32,023 nt of DNA from Mycolicibacter acidiphilus (GCF_018455725.1 NZ_JAHCLR010000045.1:1-32023); one strand, 5' to 3'. Shown: positions 1 to 8,482, numbered from the stretch's first letter. The notes: generated by a model from the sequence alone, not told the origin. Numbers and translations: made by a program.

Positions 1-151
1 AGCCACCGCGCTGGGTGCGTCGCCGTATGTGTTCCTCGGCCCAGCCGACTACGTCTCGCACGAGGGGGAGAAGCCGATGGCGATCACCTGGCGGCTGTAC
101 CAGCCGATGCCGGCGGAGGTGTTCCAGGCGTCGAGCGTGGCGGTGGCGTAG
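1..151 (+). CDS. C-terminal end of a DUF3427-type DEAD/DEAH helicase (partial)
   Basis: Only the last 49 codons are in the window. They are read in the frame starting at base 2 and end at TAG 149-151. The peptide runs through FLGPADYVSHEGEKP and AITWRL before the stop. A phrase of the type 'FLG-x-Y-V-S-H-E-G-x-x-P-[IM]-x-I-T-W-x-L' is, from memory, typical of the end of the DUF3427 domain, which sits at the C-terminus of bacterial superfamily II helicases. The helicase motifs themselves lie outside the window, so the family call rests on this tail alone. Confidence 0.6.
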   Translation, partial: ATALGASPYVFLGPADYVSHEGEKPMAITWRLYQPMPAEVFQASSVAVA

Positions 152-191
152 CGAGCTGACCGGGCTGGTGCCCGGATGCTGATCGCGCCGG

Positions 192-2102
192 TCAGCGCAG
201 GCGCTGTGCCCCGTCGCTGAGCTGCGCCACCAACTCCACCGGATCAGCGCCGTACTTCAGCAGGGCGGCCAGCGGATCACGCTGCTGCGCCGAGATCGGC
301 TGCAGGGCGAAGAACTGCAGCTCCGCCCCGTCGGATACCACCCGGGCGCAGATCAGCTGCCCGCACTGGAATGGAAGATCGGTCATCCGCCTGCCCACCT
401 CGTGATGCTCACCGGTTGACACATCACGCACGGTGACTCCCCGGCCGGCATGCACCTGCTCGACCTCGAACACCGCGCGCTGCACCAGCGACCACTGCAT
501 CGCCAGCTCCCATTCGTCGTCGGGCAGCAATGAGCCGCGCACCCTGAAGAACTCGTCGAATCCGCCGCCCTCGAACAACACCGCGTCGATCACCAGCGGA
601 TCGGCCAGGGCGGCGTTGAACGCGTCATCGTCGTCGATGATGGTGGACCGGCACCGCTCCCAGGCGACCTCGTGGCGCAGATCGGTGAAGTCGCCGAACA
701 GCACGTACTGAATCGCCTTGTGGTACAGCCACCCCACCCGGTCAGGCAGCGGCAGCCCGTTGGTCCGCAGGTGACACCGCTTGTGCTTGCGGTCGGAACC
801 GCACCAGCACGGCGCGTTGCGACCGACGTCGGTTCGCGGCGCGACACGGTGGCGCTGCAACAGGTAGGCCAGTGGATGATCCGGCCCGGCCCCGGCGTGG
901 TGCAGCAGGGCCAGACCGGTCTCGACGTCACCGCGGTCGGAGGCGATGCGGGCCAGATCGAGCAGCGGCAGCGGATAGGTGCCGTCGATGGCCTGCGCGG
1001 CGAGTAGCTCGCGCTCGAATCCGTCCATGTCGCCCTCGCGTTCCATTGCCACCGCCCGCAGCCACCGGCAGGCCGCCCGGATCGACAGCGATGCCGTCGG
1101 CTCCACCGTGTCGGCGAGCAGACGCAGCCCACCGGCACTGAACCGACCGTGGCGCAGCGTCTCGATCGCCAGTAGTTCGGTGATCCTGGGGTCGATCAGT
1201 GCCGCGCCGGCCTGCTCGACAGCCTCATCGGACTCCACCTCGGGCGTTTGTTCACGCAGGCTGCGCAGCGTCATCCGGTGATACAGCTCCAGCAGTCCGG
1301 CCAAGGTGACGGCATCGTCGTTATCGAGGTGGTGCCGGAGTGCGAGCTCACTGCACCGCTGTTCGAAAACCCAACGGGCGAAGTCGAAATCGGGTGGTGC
1401 CAGCTGTGCGCCGTGCTGCAGCAGTCCCTGATCGGCGACGAGCTCCGACAGCGGCGCCGCAGGTTCGACGAAGAGCGTCGCATCCGCCGCGCACAGCGTC
1501 CACGCCAGCGTGTCGGCGAACTCCGGCCGATCACCGAGCAGCATGGAAAGCCGGGCACCCGCCGTGCTCGGCGCCACCGTGCTGACCCGTTCGACCACCA
1601 GTCCCGCGGCGCCCAATCGCACACCGACCAGATCCCCTGCGGCGACCCCGAGCGCCTCGAACGTGCCGACGGCCAGCACGAGTGCACCTCCCGCATCGAC
1701 GAACGCCGCGGGTACGTCCAACTGGTCTAGCAGCCGATGATCGTCGCGGGTGACCAGGCGGATCGTCGAACCGTCGGCCAGTTGTTGATAGGACGAGTAG
1801 TCGCAGAGCGCTGCAATCGGATCGAGGTCGCGACTGATGGTGAGCAGGTCGAAACTCACCTCCTCCTCGGTTACCCGACGGGTGAAGATTCGACCGGCCA
1901 GCACGGCCGGCAGCCACACCCAGCGTCCGTCGACCAATTGCCCGGTGGGGACATCGATTCCGAGCCGTAAGCGCCGGATGATGCGAGCGGGGTCTGCCGA
2001 GTCGGCGTCGCGGGCGTGCTGGGCGATGGCGTCCTCGTCCAGCGGGCCGTGCTCGGTGAGGATCTCGCTCAGCAGTCGGCAGGGATCGGGCGAGTCAGTC
2101 AT
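192..2102 (-). CDS. SEC-C metal-binding motif protein
   Basis: This 636-aa protein starts at ATG 2102 (MTDSPDPCRLLSEIL). The frame stays open further upstream, but the ATG is preceded by TAACCT (2115-2110) at leaderless spacing, so I use it. Residues about 432-444 read CWCGSDRKHKRCH, a full CxCx8CH SEC-C zinc motif like that at the end of SecA. Here it sits in the second half of a long protein. No transmembrane segment or enzymatic motif is visible elsewhere. The long acidic first half looks like a ligand- or partner-binding region. SEC-C motifs bind zinc and often mediate protein contacts; the specific role is unknown. It is divergent from the Cys-cluster gene at 2339. Confidence 0.8.
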   Translation of the reverse strand: MTDSPDPCRLLSEILTEHGPLDEDAIAQHARDADSADPARIIRRLRLGIDVPTGQLVDGRWVWLPAVLAGRIFTRRVTEEEVSFDLLTISRDLDPIAALCDYSSYQQLADGSTIRLVTRDDHRLLDQLDVPAAFVDAGGALVLAVGTFEALGVAAGDLVGVRLGAAGLVVERVSTVAPSTAGARLSMLLGDRPEFADTLAWTLCAADATLFVEPAAPLSELVADQGLLQHGAQLAPPDFDFARWVFEQRCSELALRHHLDNDDAVTLAGLLELYHRMTLRSLREQTPEVESDEAVEQAGAALIDPRITELLAIETLRHGRFSAGGLRLLADTVEPTASLSIRAACRWLRAVAMEREGDMDGFERELLAAQAIDGTYPLPLLDLARIASDRGDVETGLALLHHAGAGPDHPLAYLLQRHRVAPRTDVGRNAPCWCGSDRKHKRCHLRTNGLPLPDRVGWLYHKAIQYVLFGDFTDLRHEVAWERCRSTIIDDDDAFNAALADPLVIDAVLFEGGGFDEFFRVRGSLLPDDEWELAMQWSLVQRAVFEVEQVHAGRGVTVRDVSTGEHHEVGRRMTDLPFQCGQLICARVVSDGAELQFFALQPISAQQRDPLAALLKYGADPVELVAQLSDGAQRLR

Positions 2103-2109
2103 GGCCGGG

Positions 2110-2115
2110 AGGTTA
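2110..2115 (-). promoter_or_regulatory. Candidate -10 element for the SEC-C gene (leaderless)
   Basis: TAACCT on the minus strand is followed by 7 nt and then the ATG at 2102. This matches the TANNNT spacing expected for a leaderless mycobacterial transcript. Confidence 0.45.
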
Positions 2116-2185
2116 GGGCGGTGGCGATCCGGGTGCACTTCACCGTATCGGCAGGCTGTGGGAAAGGCCGGGCGGTGAACCTGCG

Positions 2186-2261
2186 CTGATAGCGCATGTG
2201 ACATCAAGTTCTGGCAGACCCACATGGTGCGGAGACGGTGCCGCTGTCGCTGGTGAGGCGG
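2186..2261. repeat. 76-bp imperfect direct repeat, copy A
   Basis: Aligned without gaps, this stretch matches 6164-6239 at 53 of 76 positions (hand count). The first 12 bases, CTGATAGCGCAT, are identical and are followed by conserved CATCAA, TTCT and AGA blocks. It begins 153 bp before the start of the downstream plus-strand gene; copy B begins 151 bp before its own downstream gene. It may be a shared regulatory leader or an old duplicated element. Confidence 0.55.
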
Positions 2262-2338
2262 CCGTGGAACGGGGAGGCCACCTGCAACAACCAAAAACTG
2301 AATGGCCCGGCCGACATGGTTGTGTAACCCTGGATCGG

Positions 2339-3193
2339 GTGGACGAGGAACCGGAGTTGTACGTCGTCAACTTCTTCGACAGTGACGCTGCCGCCGACTA
2401 CCGGCGCCAGGTCGAGCAGCACCGCGCCGTGTCCCGACAGCGCTATCACGACTACCTGGCCGCGACCTTCGACATGCACGGCTACGACGATCCGAACACG
2501 CTGGCCGACGTCGCCCTCGATGCGCTGACCGAGTGGCGCGATGTCGACGACGGCCAGCGCTGCCCGTGTTCGTGCCATCCACGCTTACCCGAGAGCGACT
2601 TTCACGACTACGGATTCGGCTGCACCTGCGCGAAAACCACTGAGGATCGGCGCCGTTTCTGGGACCGGTGGCGCAGTGAACTCGACGCATTCTGGCAGTC
2701 GCCGGAGGGGCAGCAGATCCGCGCCGCCGAGCACGCCGACGAGGAAGAACTACAGGCGTGGCTGGCCGCGCAGCAGGGTGTCACCGTGCGCAGTCACGGC
2801 GGCCTGGCCCCGGAGCAGTGGCGCGGCGAAATCGACGGGCACTCCTTCTACTTCCGGGAGCGTCACGGCGAGTGGCGCATCGAACTCGACCTCGCGCCGT
2901 CCGGTCACTTCGCCACCGCAGTCACCGGTGTCGATGAGAACGGCGAGATGCGCTGTGAGCCTCGGGAACTCGACGCCGGAGAGGTGATCGCCGAAGGCGT
3001 CGCCGGCGCTGACGGGTACGGCACGACGCCGGTCGAACGGGCCCGGTTCATCGTGGACACCGTGCGCACCCACCTGGGGCAGCAGACCTGCACCGTGCAC
3101 ACCGCGGACCTCTCCGCACTGGCGACGCTGCTCGGTGGTGACGTGCAGTGGTGCCCGAACTGCGGTCGCCGACTGAGTGCCGGCCGGGCGTAA
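2339..3193 (+). CDS. Cys-cluster (putative zinc-binding) protein of unknown function
   Basis: This protein has 284 aa if translation begins at GTG 2339 (VDEEPELYVVNFF). An in-frame ATG at 2198 would prepend the 76-bp repeat and a low-complexity stretch, so I disfavour it. There are two cysteine clusters: one near residues 75-100 (CPCSCH, then CTC after about 16 residues), and a C-terminal WCPNCGRRL knuckle (CxxC) close to the end. The first resembles a structural zinc site and the second half of a zinc ribbon. Between them is an acidic region rich in Trp and Arg. I do not recognise a named family. It lies head-to-head with the SEC-C gene, and its stop is 35 bp from the convergent DUF3293 gene. 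Confidence 0.7.
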   Translation: MDEEPELYVVNFFDSDAAADYRRQVEQHRAVSRQRYHDYLAATFDMHGYDDPNTLADVALDALTEWRDVDDGQRCPCSCHPRLPESDFHDYGFGCTCAKTTEDRRRFWDRWRSELDAFWQSPEGQQIRAAEHADEEELQAWLAAQQGVTVRSHGGLAPEQWRGEIDGHSFYFRERHGEWRIELDLAPSGHFATAVTGVDENGEMRCEPRELDAGEVIAEGVAGADGYGTTPVERARFIVDTVRTHLGQQTCTVHTADLSALATLLGGDVQWCPNCGRRLSAGRA

Positions 3194-3227
3194 CCGCCCT
3201 GGAACTGGCCCCGGGGCCCGCAGTCCG

Positions 3228-3725
3228 TCAGTGCGACTCCCACCGCCAGCCGCGACGGGTCTGCCGATTACTCGCGCACGCCAGCAGTGTCCAGTGCGGG
3301 CCGGCCCAGGCGAAGATCGCCACCTGACCGAACTTCCGGCCCAGGTCGCGGGCGTCGTCGTCGTCCAGCCCGAACACCGCTCGGCTCTCCTCCCGGTGGG
3401 TGTCATCGAGAGCGACGCCGACCGCCCGGAGCGATTCGAGGCGGTGCTCCCGCAGGTGGTGGTCCAGCACCGCCAGTCGTGCCTGACTGTCAGGGCTGTT
3501 CGGGTCGCCGTCGGGCTGGACCGCGGTGATCACATGCAGAGACTCCAAACGTGGCTCTTGATCGCCGATCTCATCGACTTCGAGCGGATGCAAGGTGCCG
3601 TATCCGTCGAACTCGACTTTGGTGTTCAGGTAATGCTCCCACGGGAACGGTTCGGCGGCCAGACCGGCGAGAACGGCGTCGGAGGCCCACTCGAAATCGG
3701 TGAATTCGCGCACCGCCACAGTCAA
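3228..3725 (-). CDS. DUF3293 domain protein
   Basis: This 165-aa protein starts at TTG 3725, which directly follows an in-frame TGA; GTG 3719 is the alternative start. The order of motifs fits DUF3293: LHVITAVQPDGDPNSPDSQARL, with the conserved 'TA-x-N/P...N...' turn, then LRAVGVALDDTHREESRAV, then RKFGQVAIFAW near the C-terminus. It has no signal peptide or membrane span. The domain has no established biochemical function. The 5' end is 82 bp from the HDAC-family gene, to which it is divergent. Confidence 0.75.
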   Translation of the reverse strand: MTVAVREFTDFEWASDAVLAGLAAEPFPWEHYLNTKVEFDGYGTLHPLEVDEIGDQEPRLESLHVITAVQPDGDPNSPDSQARLAVLDHHLREHRLESLRAVGVALDDTHREESRAVFGLDDDDARDLGRKFGQVAIFAWAGPHWTLLACASNRQTRRGWRWESH

Positions 3726-3806
3726 TCAGGTGCCGTCGACGGTTCGGGAGACTTGTCGGTGGGGCGCGAGATACTGCAGACGGCACCTAGCAAGGGGGGA
3801 CCGCCA

Positions 3807-4703
3807 ATGAAACTTTTCTACGGGCCCGACTACGTCTCGTCCGACCACGATTTCGACACCACCCGCAAAGCCGGTTGGATCGCGGACTCGCTGCGGTTGC
3901 GTCCCATCCCCGGGGCCGCCGTGACGACACCCGAGCCGCTGACGGATGCCCAACTGCTGCTGGCGCACACTCCTGACTACGTTGCCGCCGTGCGGACCGG
4001 GAGTCCGGGCGCGCTGGCCGAGTCGCAGGGATTCGAGTGGAATCCGCACGCCTGGACCTCAGCGGTGGCCTCCAACGGTGGGGTGCTGGCGGCGGCCCGT
4101 GCCGCGCTGACCGACGGCGTGTCCGGGTCGCTGTCCTCGGGGCTGCACCACGCCAAGTCCGGTCGCGGCGAAGGCTTCTGCACGTTCAACGGGCTCGTGG
4201 TCGCCGCCAAAACGCTGCTGACCGAAGGCGCGGTTTCCTCGGTGCTCATCGTGGACCTCGACGCGCACTGCGGCGGGGGGACTGCGCAGATGATCGCCGA
4301 CGAGCCGCGCATCGTGCAGGTCGACGTATCGGTGGATCCCTACGACAGCTACGACAGCACACCCAATTCGACGCTGCGGGAGGTGTTTTCGGCGGGGGAT
4401 TATCTTCCGGCGGTCCGGGCGGCGCTGCCCGCGGGCGCGTCGTTCGACCTGTGCCTGTACAACGCCGGGATGGATCCGCATGAGCGGTGCGCGATCGGCG
4501 GCCTGGACGGGGTCGACGCCGACCTGCTCGGACGACGCGATCGGCTGATCTTCGAGTGGTGCCGCGCGCGGGGCATCCCGGTCGCGTTCGTGCTGGCCGG
4601 CGGTTACACCGGATCCCGGCTGGATCAAAACGAACTCGTCAACCTGCACCGGATGACGATCTCCGAAGCGGCCCGATCAACTGCTCGACAGTCGGTGGCG
4701 TAG
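3807..4703 (+). CDS. Histone deacetylase-family amidohydrolase
   Basis: This 298-aa protein starts at ATG 3807 behind a strong AAGGGGGGA ribosome-binding site. It has the arginase/deacetylase fold signature: the tandem catalytic histidines 114-115 (SGLHHA), the zinc ligands Asp152 and His154 (VDLDAH) and Asp223 (YNAGMDPHE), and the transition-state tyrosine 267 (AGGYTG). All key residues are present, so I expect an active Zn-dependent deacylase. Bacterial relatives act on acetylpolyamines, acetyl-lysine or other acylated amines; the substrate cannot be read here. A short C-terminal extension follows the GGY motif. It is convergent with the coiled-coil gene, with 7 bp between the two stops. 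Confidence 0.9.
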   Translation: MKLFYGPDYVSSDHDFDTTRKAGWIADSLRLRPIPGAAVTTPEPLTDAQLLLAHTPDYVAAVRTGSPGALAESQGFEWNPHAWTSAVASNGGVLAAARAALTDGVSGSLSSGLHHAKSGRGEGFCTFNGLVVAAKTLLTEGAVSSVLIVDLDAHCGGGTAQMIADEPRIVQVDVSVDPYDSYDSTPNSTLREVFSAGDYLPAVRAALPAGASFDLCLYNAGMDPHERCAIGGLDGVDADLLGRRDRLIFEWCRARGIPVAFVLAGGYTGSRLDQNELVNLHRMTISEAARSTARQSVA

Positions 4704-4710
4704 TGCTCGA

Positions 4711-5058
4711 TCAGGCCGGCGCGGCCCCACCCCGGCCATCGATCACGGACTGAATCAGCTCGACGATGCGCTGCTGTCCGGCGGCGGTGAGGTCGAACTT
4801 GGCGCGCATCTCCGTGAAGCCGTCGGTCATGTCCTGCCGCATGTCAATCATGTCCTGCCGCAGGGCGTTGAAGCTGGCGACGGTGGCGCGCCGGAAGTCG
4901 CGGAGGTCGTCGCGGACCTCGGTGACGTCACGGTCGGCGGCCCCGGCCAGCACCCGAGCCGCCGCAGCGTCCCGCCTGGTTGAACTGACCTGGCCGGTCA
5001 GGTCGTGCACCTGCGCCTCCAGTGCGGAGACGCGGGCTTCGAGATCGTCCGACGGCAT
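4711..5058 (-). CDS. Small coiled-coil protein
   Basis: This 115-aa protein starts at ATG 5058, 7 nt downstream of a TAGGCT -10-like hexamer. The N-terminal third (DDLEARVSALEAQVHDL) has a clear heptad pattern. The middle carries the related repeats LRQDMIDMRQDMTDGFTEMR. A C-terminal helix follows (QQRIVELIQSVID). There are no cysteines, membrane span or catalytic motif. It is probably an oligomeric helical protein. Function is not recognisable. Confidence 0.75.
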   Translation of the reverse strand: MPSDDLEARVSALEAQVHDLTGQVSSTRRDAAAARVLAGAADRDVTEVRDDLRDFRRATVASFNALRQDMIDMRQDMTDGFTEMRAKFDLTAAGQQRIVELIQSVIDGRGGAAPA

Positions 5059-5065
5059 GCCCGGC

Positions 5066-5071
5066 AGCCTA
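5066..5071 (-). promoter_or_regulatory. Candidate -10 element (leaderless) for the coiled-coil gene
   Basis: TAGGCT lies 7 nt before the ATG at 5058 on the minus strand. Confidence 0.4.
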
Positions 5072-5145
5072 CGCCGACTCCCCAGCTGAGGAAGTCGGTG
5101 ATGGCCGGTTTGTGGATAGCGAGCGGACATGTCGTACCCCGCTCG

Positions 5146-5151
5146 TAGCGT
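5146..5151 (+). promoter_or_regulatory. Candidate -10 element (leaderless) for the membrane protein gene
   Basis: TAGCGT lies 7 nt before ATG 5159. There is no Shine-Dalgarno sequence, so this hexamer is the main support for starting at 5159 instead of ATG 5129. Confidence 0.4.
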
Positions 5152-5158
5152 CACCGCC

Positions 5159-6145
5159 ATGAACACCCTGCCGAGTTCGACGATGCGGATCGCGGTGGGC
5201 GCCGTGGCGGCGGTGCTGCTCGCCCTGGCGGCCGGATCGATCGGGTGGGCCGTCACGATCGGTGTTGTGGCCGCGCTGTCGTTTGCCGGGTTCGCACTAC
5301 TGCCGCGGCTCGCCCGGCGACGGGCCATCGCGGCTCGGGACCGTGACGCGCTGCGGGAACGTGCCGACCGGCAGAACCGCTGGGCGCTGCGCGGCGACAG
5401 CCGGGGTCTCTACGGTCCCGATGGCGCGGAGTTGATGCGCCGCATCGCCGAACCGATCCCGGGGAAGCCGGCCGTGGACACCGACGCAGACGTGCAGGTG
5501 GCCGCGGTCGCCTACACACCCGAGGATCTGGCCACGCTGTTGGCCGACCGGCCGGCCTGCTGGCGCTACGCGGTGTTCGCGTCGGTGCTGGTGCAACGCC
5601 GGGCAGCGCTGCAACCCCGGCTGCGTGATCAGGAACTCGGCTACGCCCCGCCGAGCGGCGGACGCCTTCGTGTCGGGTTCGAACTCGGGCGCTACCTGTA
5701 CGACCTCCTGGAGCAGATGCTCGCGCTGGTGGAACAGGCCGAGGTGTTGATGCTCAGCCCGGGGTTCACCCGGATGTTCGGGGACCCCCGCGACGAAGAC
5801 ACCGCGGACGCCGACGCTATCGTGCACGCGGCGAACCGGTTAATGGATCTGCACGAGCGGATCCTGGGCCTGGCCGAAAAATGTCGCGGCGTGAACGCCC
5901 CGATCGAACACGCCGACGTCGTCCGCGATTGCGCCCGGGTCCTGGACGCCCCGCTGGAGGGCTACCGCCGGTTCGTCGACGAGTTCGTCTCGCGGGTCGG
6001 CGAAATGGCCGAGATGCTGCCCCATGCGCGCGGCACCATCGAGCTGGACCCGGTCATGCTCGCGGTCGACGACAGCGGCGTGCTGATCGAGAAGGCCTGC
6101 GCCGGGCTCACGAAGCTGTCGGCCGGTGCTCGGCGAACCCGCTGA
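5159..6145 (+). CDS. Membrane-anchored protein of unknown function
   Basis: This 328-aa protein starts at ATG 5159 (MNTLPSSTMRIAVG); ATG 5129 is an alternative. Residues about 10-55 form two closely spaced hydrophobic segments (VAAVLLALAAGSIGWAV and GVVAALSFAGFALL), a likely helical hairpin. A basic stop (RLARRRAIAARDRD) follows. The remaining roughly 260 residues are soluble, probably cytoplasmic, and rich in long helices with many Arg and Glu residues. No enzymatic motif is seen and I do not recognise the family. It is divergent from the coiled-coil gene; the two starts are 100 bp apart. Confidence 0.75.
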   Translation: MNTLPSSTMRIAVGAVAAVLLALAAGSIGWAVTIGVVAALSFAGFALLPRLARRRAIAARDRDALRERADRQNRWALRGDSRGLYGPDGAELMRRIAEPIPGKPAVDTDADVQVAAVAYTPEDLATLLADRPACWRYAVFASVLVQRRAALQPRLRDQELGYAPPSGGRLRVGFELGRYLYDLLEQMLALVEQAEVLMLSPGFTRMFGDPRDEDTADADAIVHAANRLMDLHERILGLAEKCRGVNAPIEHADVVRDCARVLDAPLEGYRRFVDEFVSRVGEMAEMLPHARGTIELDPVMLAVDDSGVLIEKACAGLTKLSAGARRTR

Positions 6146-6163
6146 GGCAGTCCGTCGGCTCCA

Positions 6164-6239
6164 CTGATAGCGCATACGCCATCAACTTCTAGAAGATCCG
6201 CATCCTCCGACAGCGGTACCGGTGCGACGGGCGAGGCAG
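6164..6239. repeat. 76-bp imperfect direct repeat, copy B, with a near-palindrome
   Basis: This is the homologue of 2186-2261. Its first part, TGATAGCGCATACGCCATCA (6165-6184), is a near-perfect 20-bp inverted repeat; only two base pairs are broken on each arm. That shape suits a dimeric TetR-type operator. It lies about 130 bp upstream of the haloalkane dehalogenase start. Confidence 0.5.
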
Positions 6240-6314
6240 TTGGGGCCCGATGCGTCGACCCGGCTGGCAGAAAGCCCTCGCTCCGACCGCCGGCACAGCG
6301 GATGATGGAACCCG

Positions 6315-7172
6315 ATGCCCATCACCTTCACCCCCGACCCGGCCCTCTACCCGTTCACCTCCCGCTGGTTCGACAGCACCCGTGGACGGATGCACTACGT
6401 CGATGAGGGCACCGGCCCGCCGCTGCTGATGTGCCACGGCAACCCCACCTGGAGTTTCCTGTACCGCAACATCATCACCGCGCTGCGCGACCGCTTCCGC
6501 TGCATCGCCGTCGACCACCTCGGGTTTGGACTCTCCGAACGCCCAACGGGTTTCGGCTACACCGCCACCGAACACGTCGCCGTCCTCGGCGAGCTCATCG
6601 ACCACCTGGAACTCGACGGCTACCTGAGCTTTGGTCAGGACTGGGGTGGGCCGATCAGCCTCGGCGCCGCCGTCGACCGACCCGACCGGGTCGCCGGGGC
6701 GATCCTCGGCAACACCTGGTTCTGGCCGGCCGACACCGTGTCGATGAAGGCATTCAGCATGGTGATGTCCAGCCCACCACTGCAGTACGCGATAACCCGG
6801 CACAACTTCTTCGTCAACCGGCTCATCCCGTCGGCCACCGCCCACAAGCTCAGCCCGCAGGTGATGGCCCACTACCGCGACGTGCAACCCACCCCGCAGG
6901 ACCGAGTCGGAGTTGCCCAGCTGCCCAAGGAGATCCGCGCCGCCCACCCGCTACTGGCACGCCTCGCAACGGAAGTCCCCGACAAACTCGGTGACAAGAA
7001 AACGCTGATCGTCTGGGGCATGCACGACCCGGCGTTTCGGCCGTGGATGCTCAAACGGGTCCGCGCCGCATTCGCCGACCAGGTGTACGTCGCGCTGCCG
7101 CACGCCAGCCACTTCATTCAGGAGGACGCGCCCGACGAGATCGCCGCGGCGATCACCGAACGCTTCGGCTGA
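6315..7172 (+). CDS. dmbC: Haloalkane dehalogenase (DmbC/Rv1833c-like)
   Basis: This 285-aa alpha/beta-hydrolase hydrolyses carbon-halogen bonds to an alcohol plus halide. Along its whole length it resembles what I recall of M. tuberculosis Rv1833c/DmbC (FTPDPxLYPF, RWFDS, HYVDEGTGPP). The pentad is visible: nucleophile Asp109 and halide-binding Trp110 (GQDWGG), Asn43 (HGNPTW), catalytic acid Asp238 (WGMHDPAFRP) and His266 (ASHFIQED). An acid after strand beta-7 fits haloalkane dehalogenase subfamilies I/III. It has no signal peptide and should be cytoplasmic. The physiological substrate in mycobacteria is unknown. The near-palindrome at 6165 may be its operator. The DoxX-like gene follows 25 bp downstream. 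Confidence 0.92.
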   Translation: MPITFTPDPALYPFTSRWFDSTRGRMHYVDEGTGPPLLMCHGNPTWSFLYRNIITALRDRFRCIAVDHLGFGLSERPTGFGYTATEHVAVLGELIDHLELDGYLSFGQDWGGPISLGAAVDRPDRVAGAILGNTWFWPADTVSMKAFSMVMSSPPLQYAITRHNFFVNRLIPSATAHKLSPQVMAHYRDVQPTPQDRVGVAQLPKEIRAAHPLLARLATEVPDKLGDKKTLIVWGMHDPAFRPWMLKRVRAAFADQVYVALPHASHFIQEDAPDEIAAAITERFG

Positions 7173-7185
7173 TGCGATCGTCTCG

Positions 7186-7191
7186 TACGGT
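7186..7191 (+). promoter_or_regulatory. Candidate -10 element (leaderless) for the DoxX-like gene
   Basis: TACGGT lies 6 nt before ATG 7198, the usual spacing for a leaderless transcript. The gene may therefore be transcribed independently of dmbC. Confidence 0.45.
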
Positions 7192-7197
7192 TACCCC

Positions 7198-7575
7198 ATG
7201 ACCACCACCCAGCACTCCGCCACGACCCCGGCCCGCCTGCTCGCCGGGATGCTCGCCGGCGTCGGCGCAACGCATTTCGTCTGGCCCAAACCGTTCGACG
7301 CGCTGATCCCCGCCGAACTGCCCGGCAACCCAAGGATTTACACCCACGGCTCAGGCCTGGCCGAGGTGGTCACCGCCGGGCTGCTGGCGGCCCCGCGCAC
7401 CCGCCGGGTCGGAGGGCTGATTGCGGCACTGCTGTTCATCGCGGTGTTCCCCGGCAACCTCAACGCGGTCCGGCTGTACTGGGCCAAGCCGTGGCTGCGG
7501 GCGGCGATGATCGCCCGGTTGCCGCTGCAGATCCCGATGATCGTCACCGCGCTGCGGGTCTGGCGGACCGCGTAA
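7198..7575 (+). CDS. DoxX-like membrane protein
   Basis: This 125-aa protein has about four hydrophobic segments: residues 14-28, 52-66, 70-88 and 98-118. Conserved phrases of the small actinobacterial DoxX-like family are present: THFVWPKPFDALIP, the 'tHGSGLAEV' helix start, and FIAVFPGNLNAV. It is an integral membrane protein with no catalytic residues visible. DoxX relatives have been linked to quinone or thiol redox work, but that is not demonstrable here. It is convergent with the thioesterase gene, with a 4-bp gap. Confidence 0.75.
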   Translation: MTTTQHSATTPARLLAGMLAGVGATHFVWPKPFDALIPAELPGNPRIYTHGSGLAEVVTAGLLAAPRTRRVGGLIAALLFIAVFPGNLNAVRLYWAKPWLRAAMIARLPLQIPMIVTALRVWRTA

Positions 7576-7579
7576 CGCC

Positions 7580-8431
7580 TCAGCTGCGACCGAAGTACAA
7601 CTCCTGGGTTGCGGTGCACACCAATTGGCCCGCCCGGTTGTACATGGTCGCCGTCGCCAGCCCGCGACCGCCGACACCACTGGGCGAAACCTGATCGGAG
7701 AGCACCCAATCCGACAGGTCAACCGGCCGCTGAAACCACAGCGCATGGTCGATCAGCGCGTTGAAGGTGCTGATCGGGGTGGCCCGGCGCATCACCAGCG
7801 CCGCCTCCACCATCGTCGTCCCGGTCAGATAGGTCAGCAGGCAACTGGCCAGCACCGCGTCACCGTCCACCGGCCCGGCGGGCTTCCACCACAGCCGGGT
7901 CCGCTCCGGCGGCTCGGGCAGATCCACCGCGGCCCGCGGCGGGGCGTCGATGTAGCGCAGGTCGAACGGGCGCGGCTGCACCCAGTGGCCGTCGAACTCG
8001 TCGGCGTAGCCCGCCAACTGCTGCTGCATCGACGGCAGCGTCTCCGGGCTGGGAACCTCCGGCAGCGTCTGCTGGTAGTCGGGGGCGTCGACCGGCGCGG
8101 TGAACGAGGCCAGTGTCTCCAGCAGGATCTCGCCGTCCTGGCGGGCGGTGACCTGCCGGGTCGACAGTGTGCCGCCGTCACGGATCGCCTCCACGTGCAG
8201 CTCGACGGGGTGACGGGCATCCCCGGCCCGCACGTAGTAGGTGTGCACGCTGTGCGGCACCCGGCCCGGGACGGTGCGGCTGGCGGCCATCAGAGCCTGA
8301 CCGGCGATGTGCCCGCCGACGATGTGATGGCGCGGATTGTTCAGCTGGGTGGCGACGAAACGGTGCTCGGCGACCGGCTCGACGTTCAGCGTTGCGATGA
8401 CGTCGGCCAGCGACGGGTAATGGTGGGCCAC
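7580..8431 (-). CDS. tesB: Acyl-CoA thioesterase II (TesB family, double hotdog)
   Basis: This 283-aa protein begins at GTG 8431 (VAHHYPSLADVIATL); the open frame further upstream has no TesB-like content. The two hotdog halves are recognisable. The first is HHIVGGHIAGQALMAASRTVP with VHTYYVRAGDARHPVELHVEAIRDG. The second is TMVEAALVMRRATP followed by NALIDHALWFQRPVDLSDW. The Asp in IDHALWF corresponds to the TesB catalytic Asp, and the C-terminal TQELYFGRS carries the matching Gln. It hydrolyses acyl-CoA to free acid plus CoA in the cytoplasm. It is divergent from selO, with 64 bp between the two starts. Confidence 0.9.
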   Translation of the reverse strand: MAHHYPSLADVIATLNVEPVAEHRFVATQLNNPRHHIVGGHIAGQALMAASRTVPGRVPHSVHTYYVRAGDARHPVELHVEAIRDGGTLSTRQVTARQDGEILLETLASFTAPVDAPDYQQTLPEVPSPETLPSMQQQLAGYADEFDGHWVQPRPFDLRYIDAPPRAAVDLPEPPERTRLWWKPAGPVDGDAVLASCLLTYLTGTTMVEAALVMRRATPISTFNALIDHALWFQRPVDLSDWVLSDQVSPSGVGGRGLATATMYNRAGQLVCTATQELYFGRS

Positions 8432-8482
8432 TCGCTCATGATGCCGGGAGCGACGGGCTCGGTGCCGCGTCGCCCCGGTCCG

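Noticed and set aside
2186-6239. Phage or island attachment sites formed by the 76-bp repeats
   Set aside because: The copies are only about 70% identical, no integrase or tRNA is adjacent, and the enclosed genes look like ordinary chromosomal genes.
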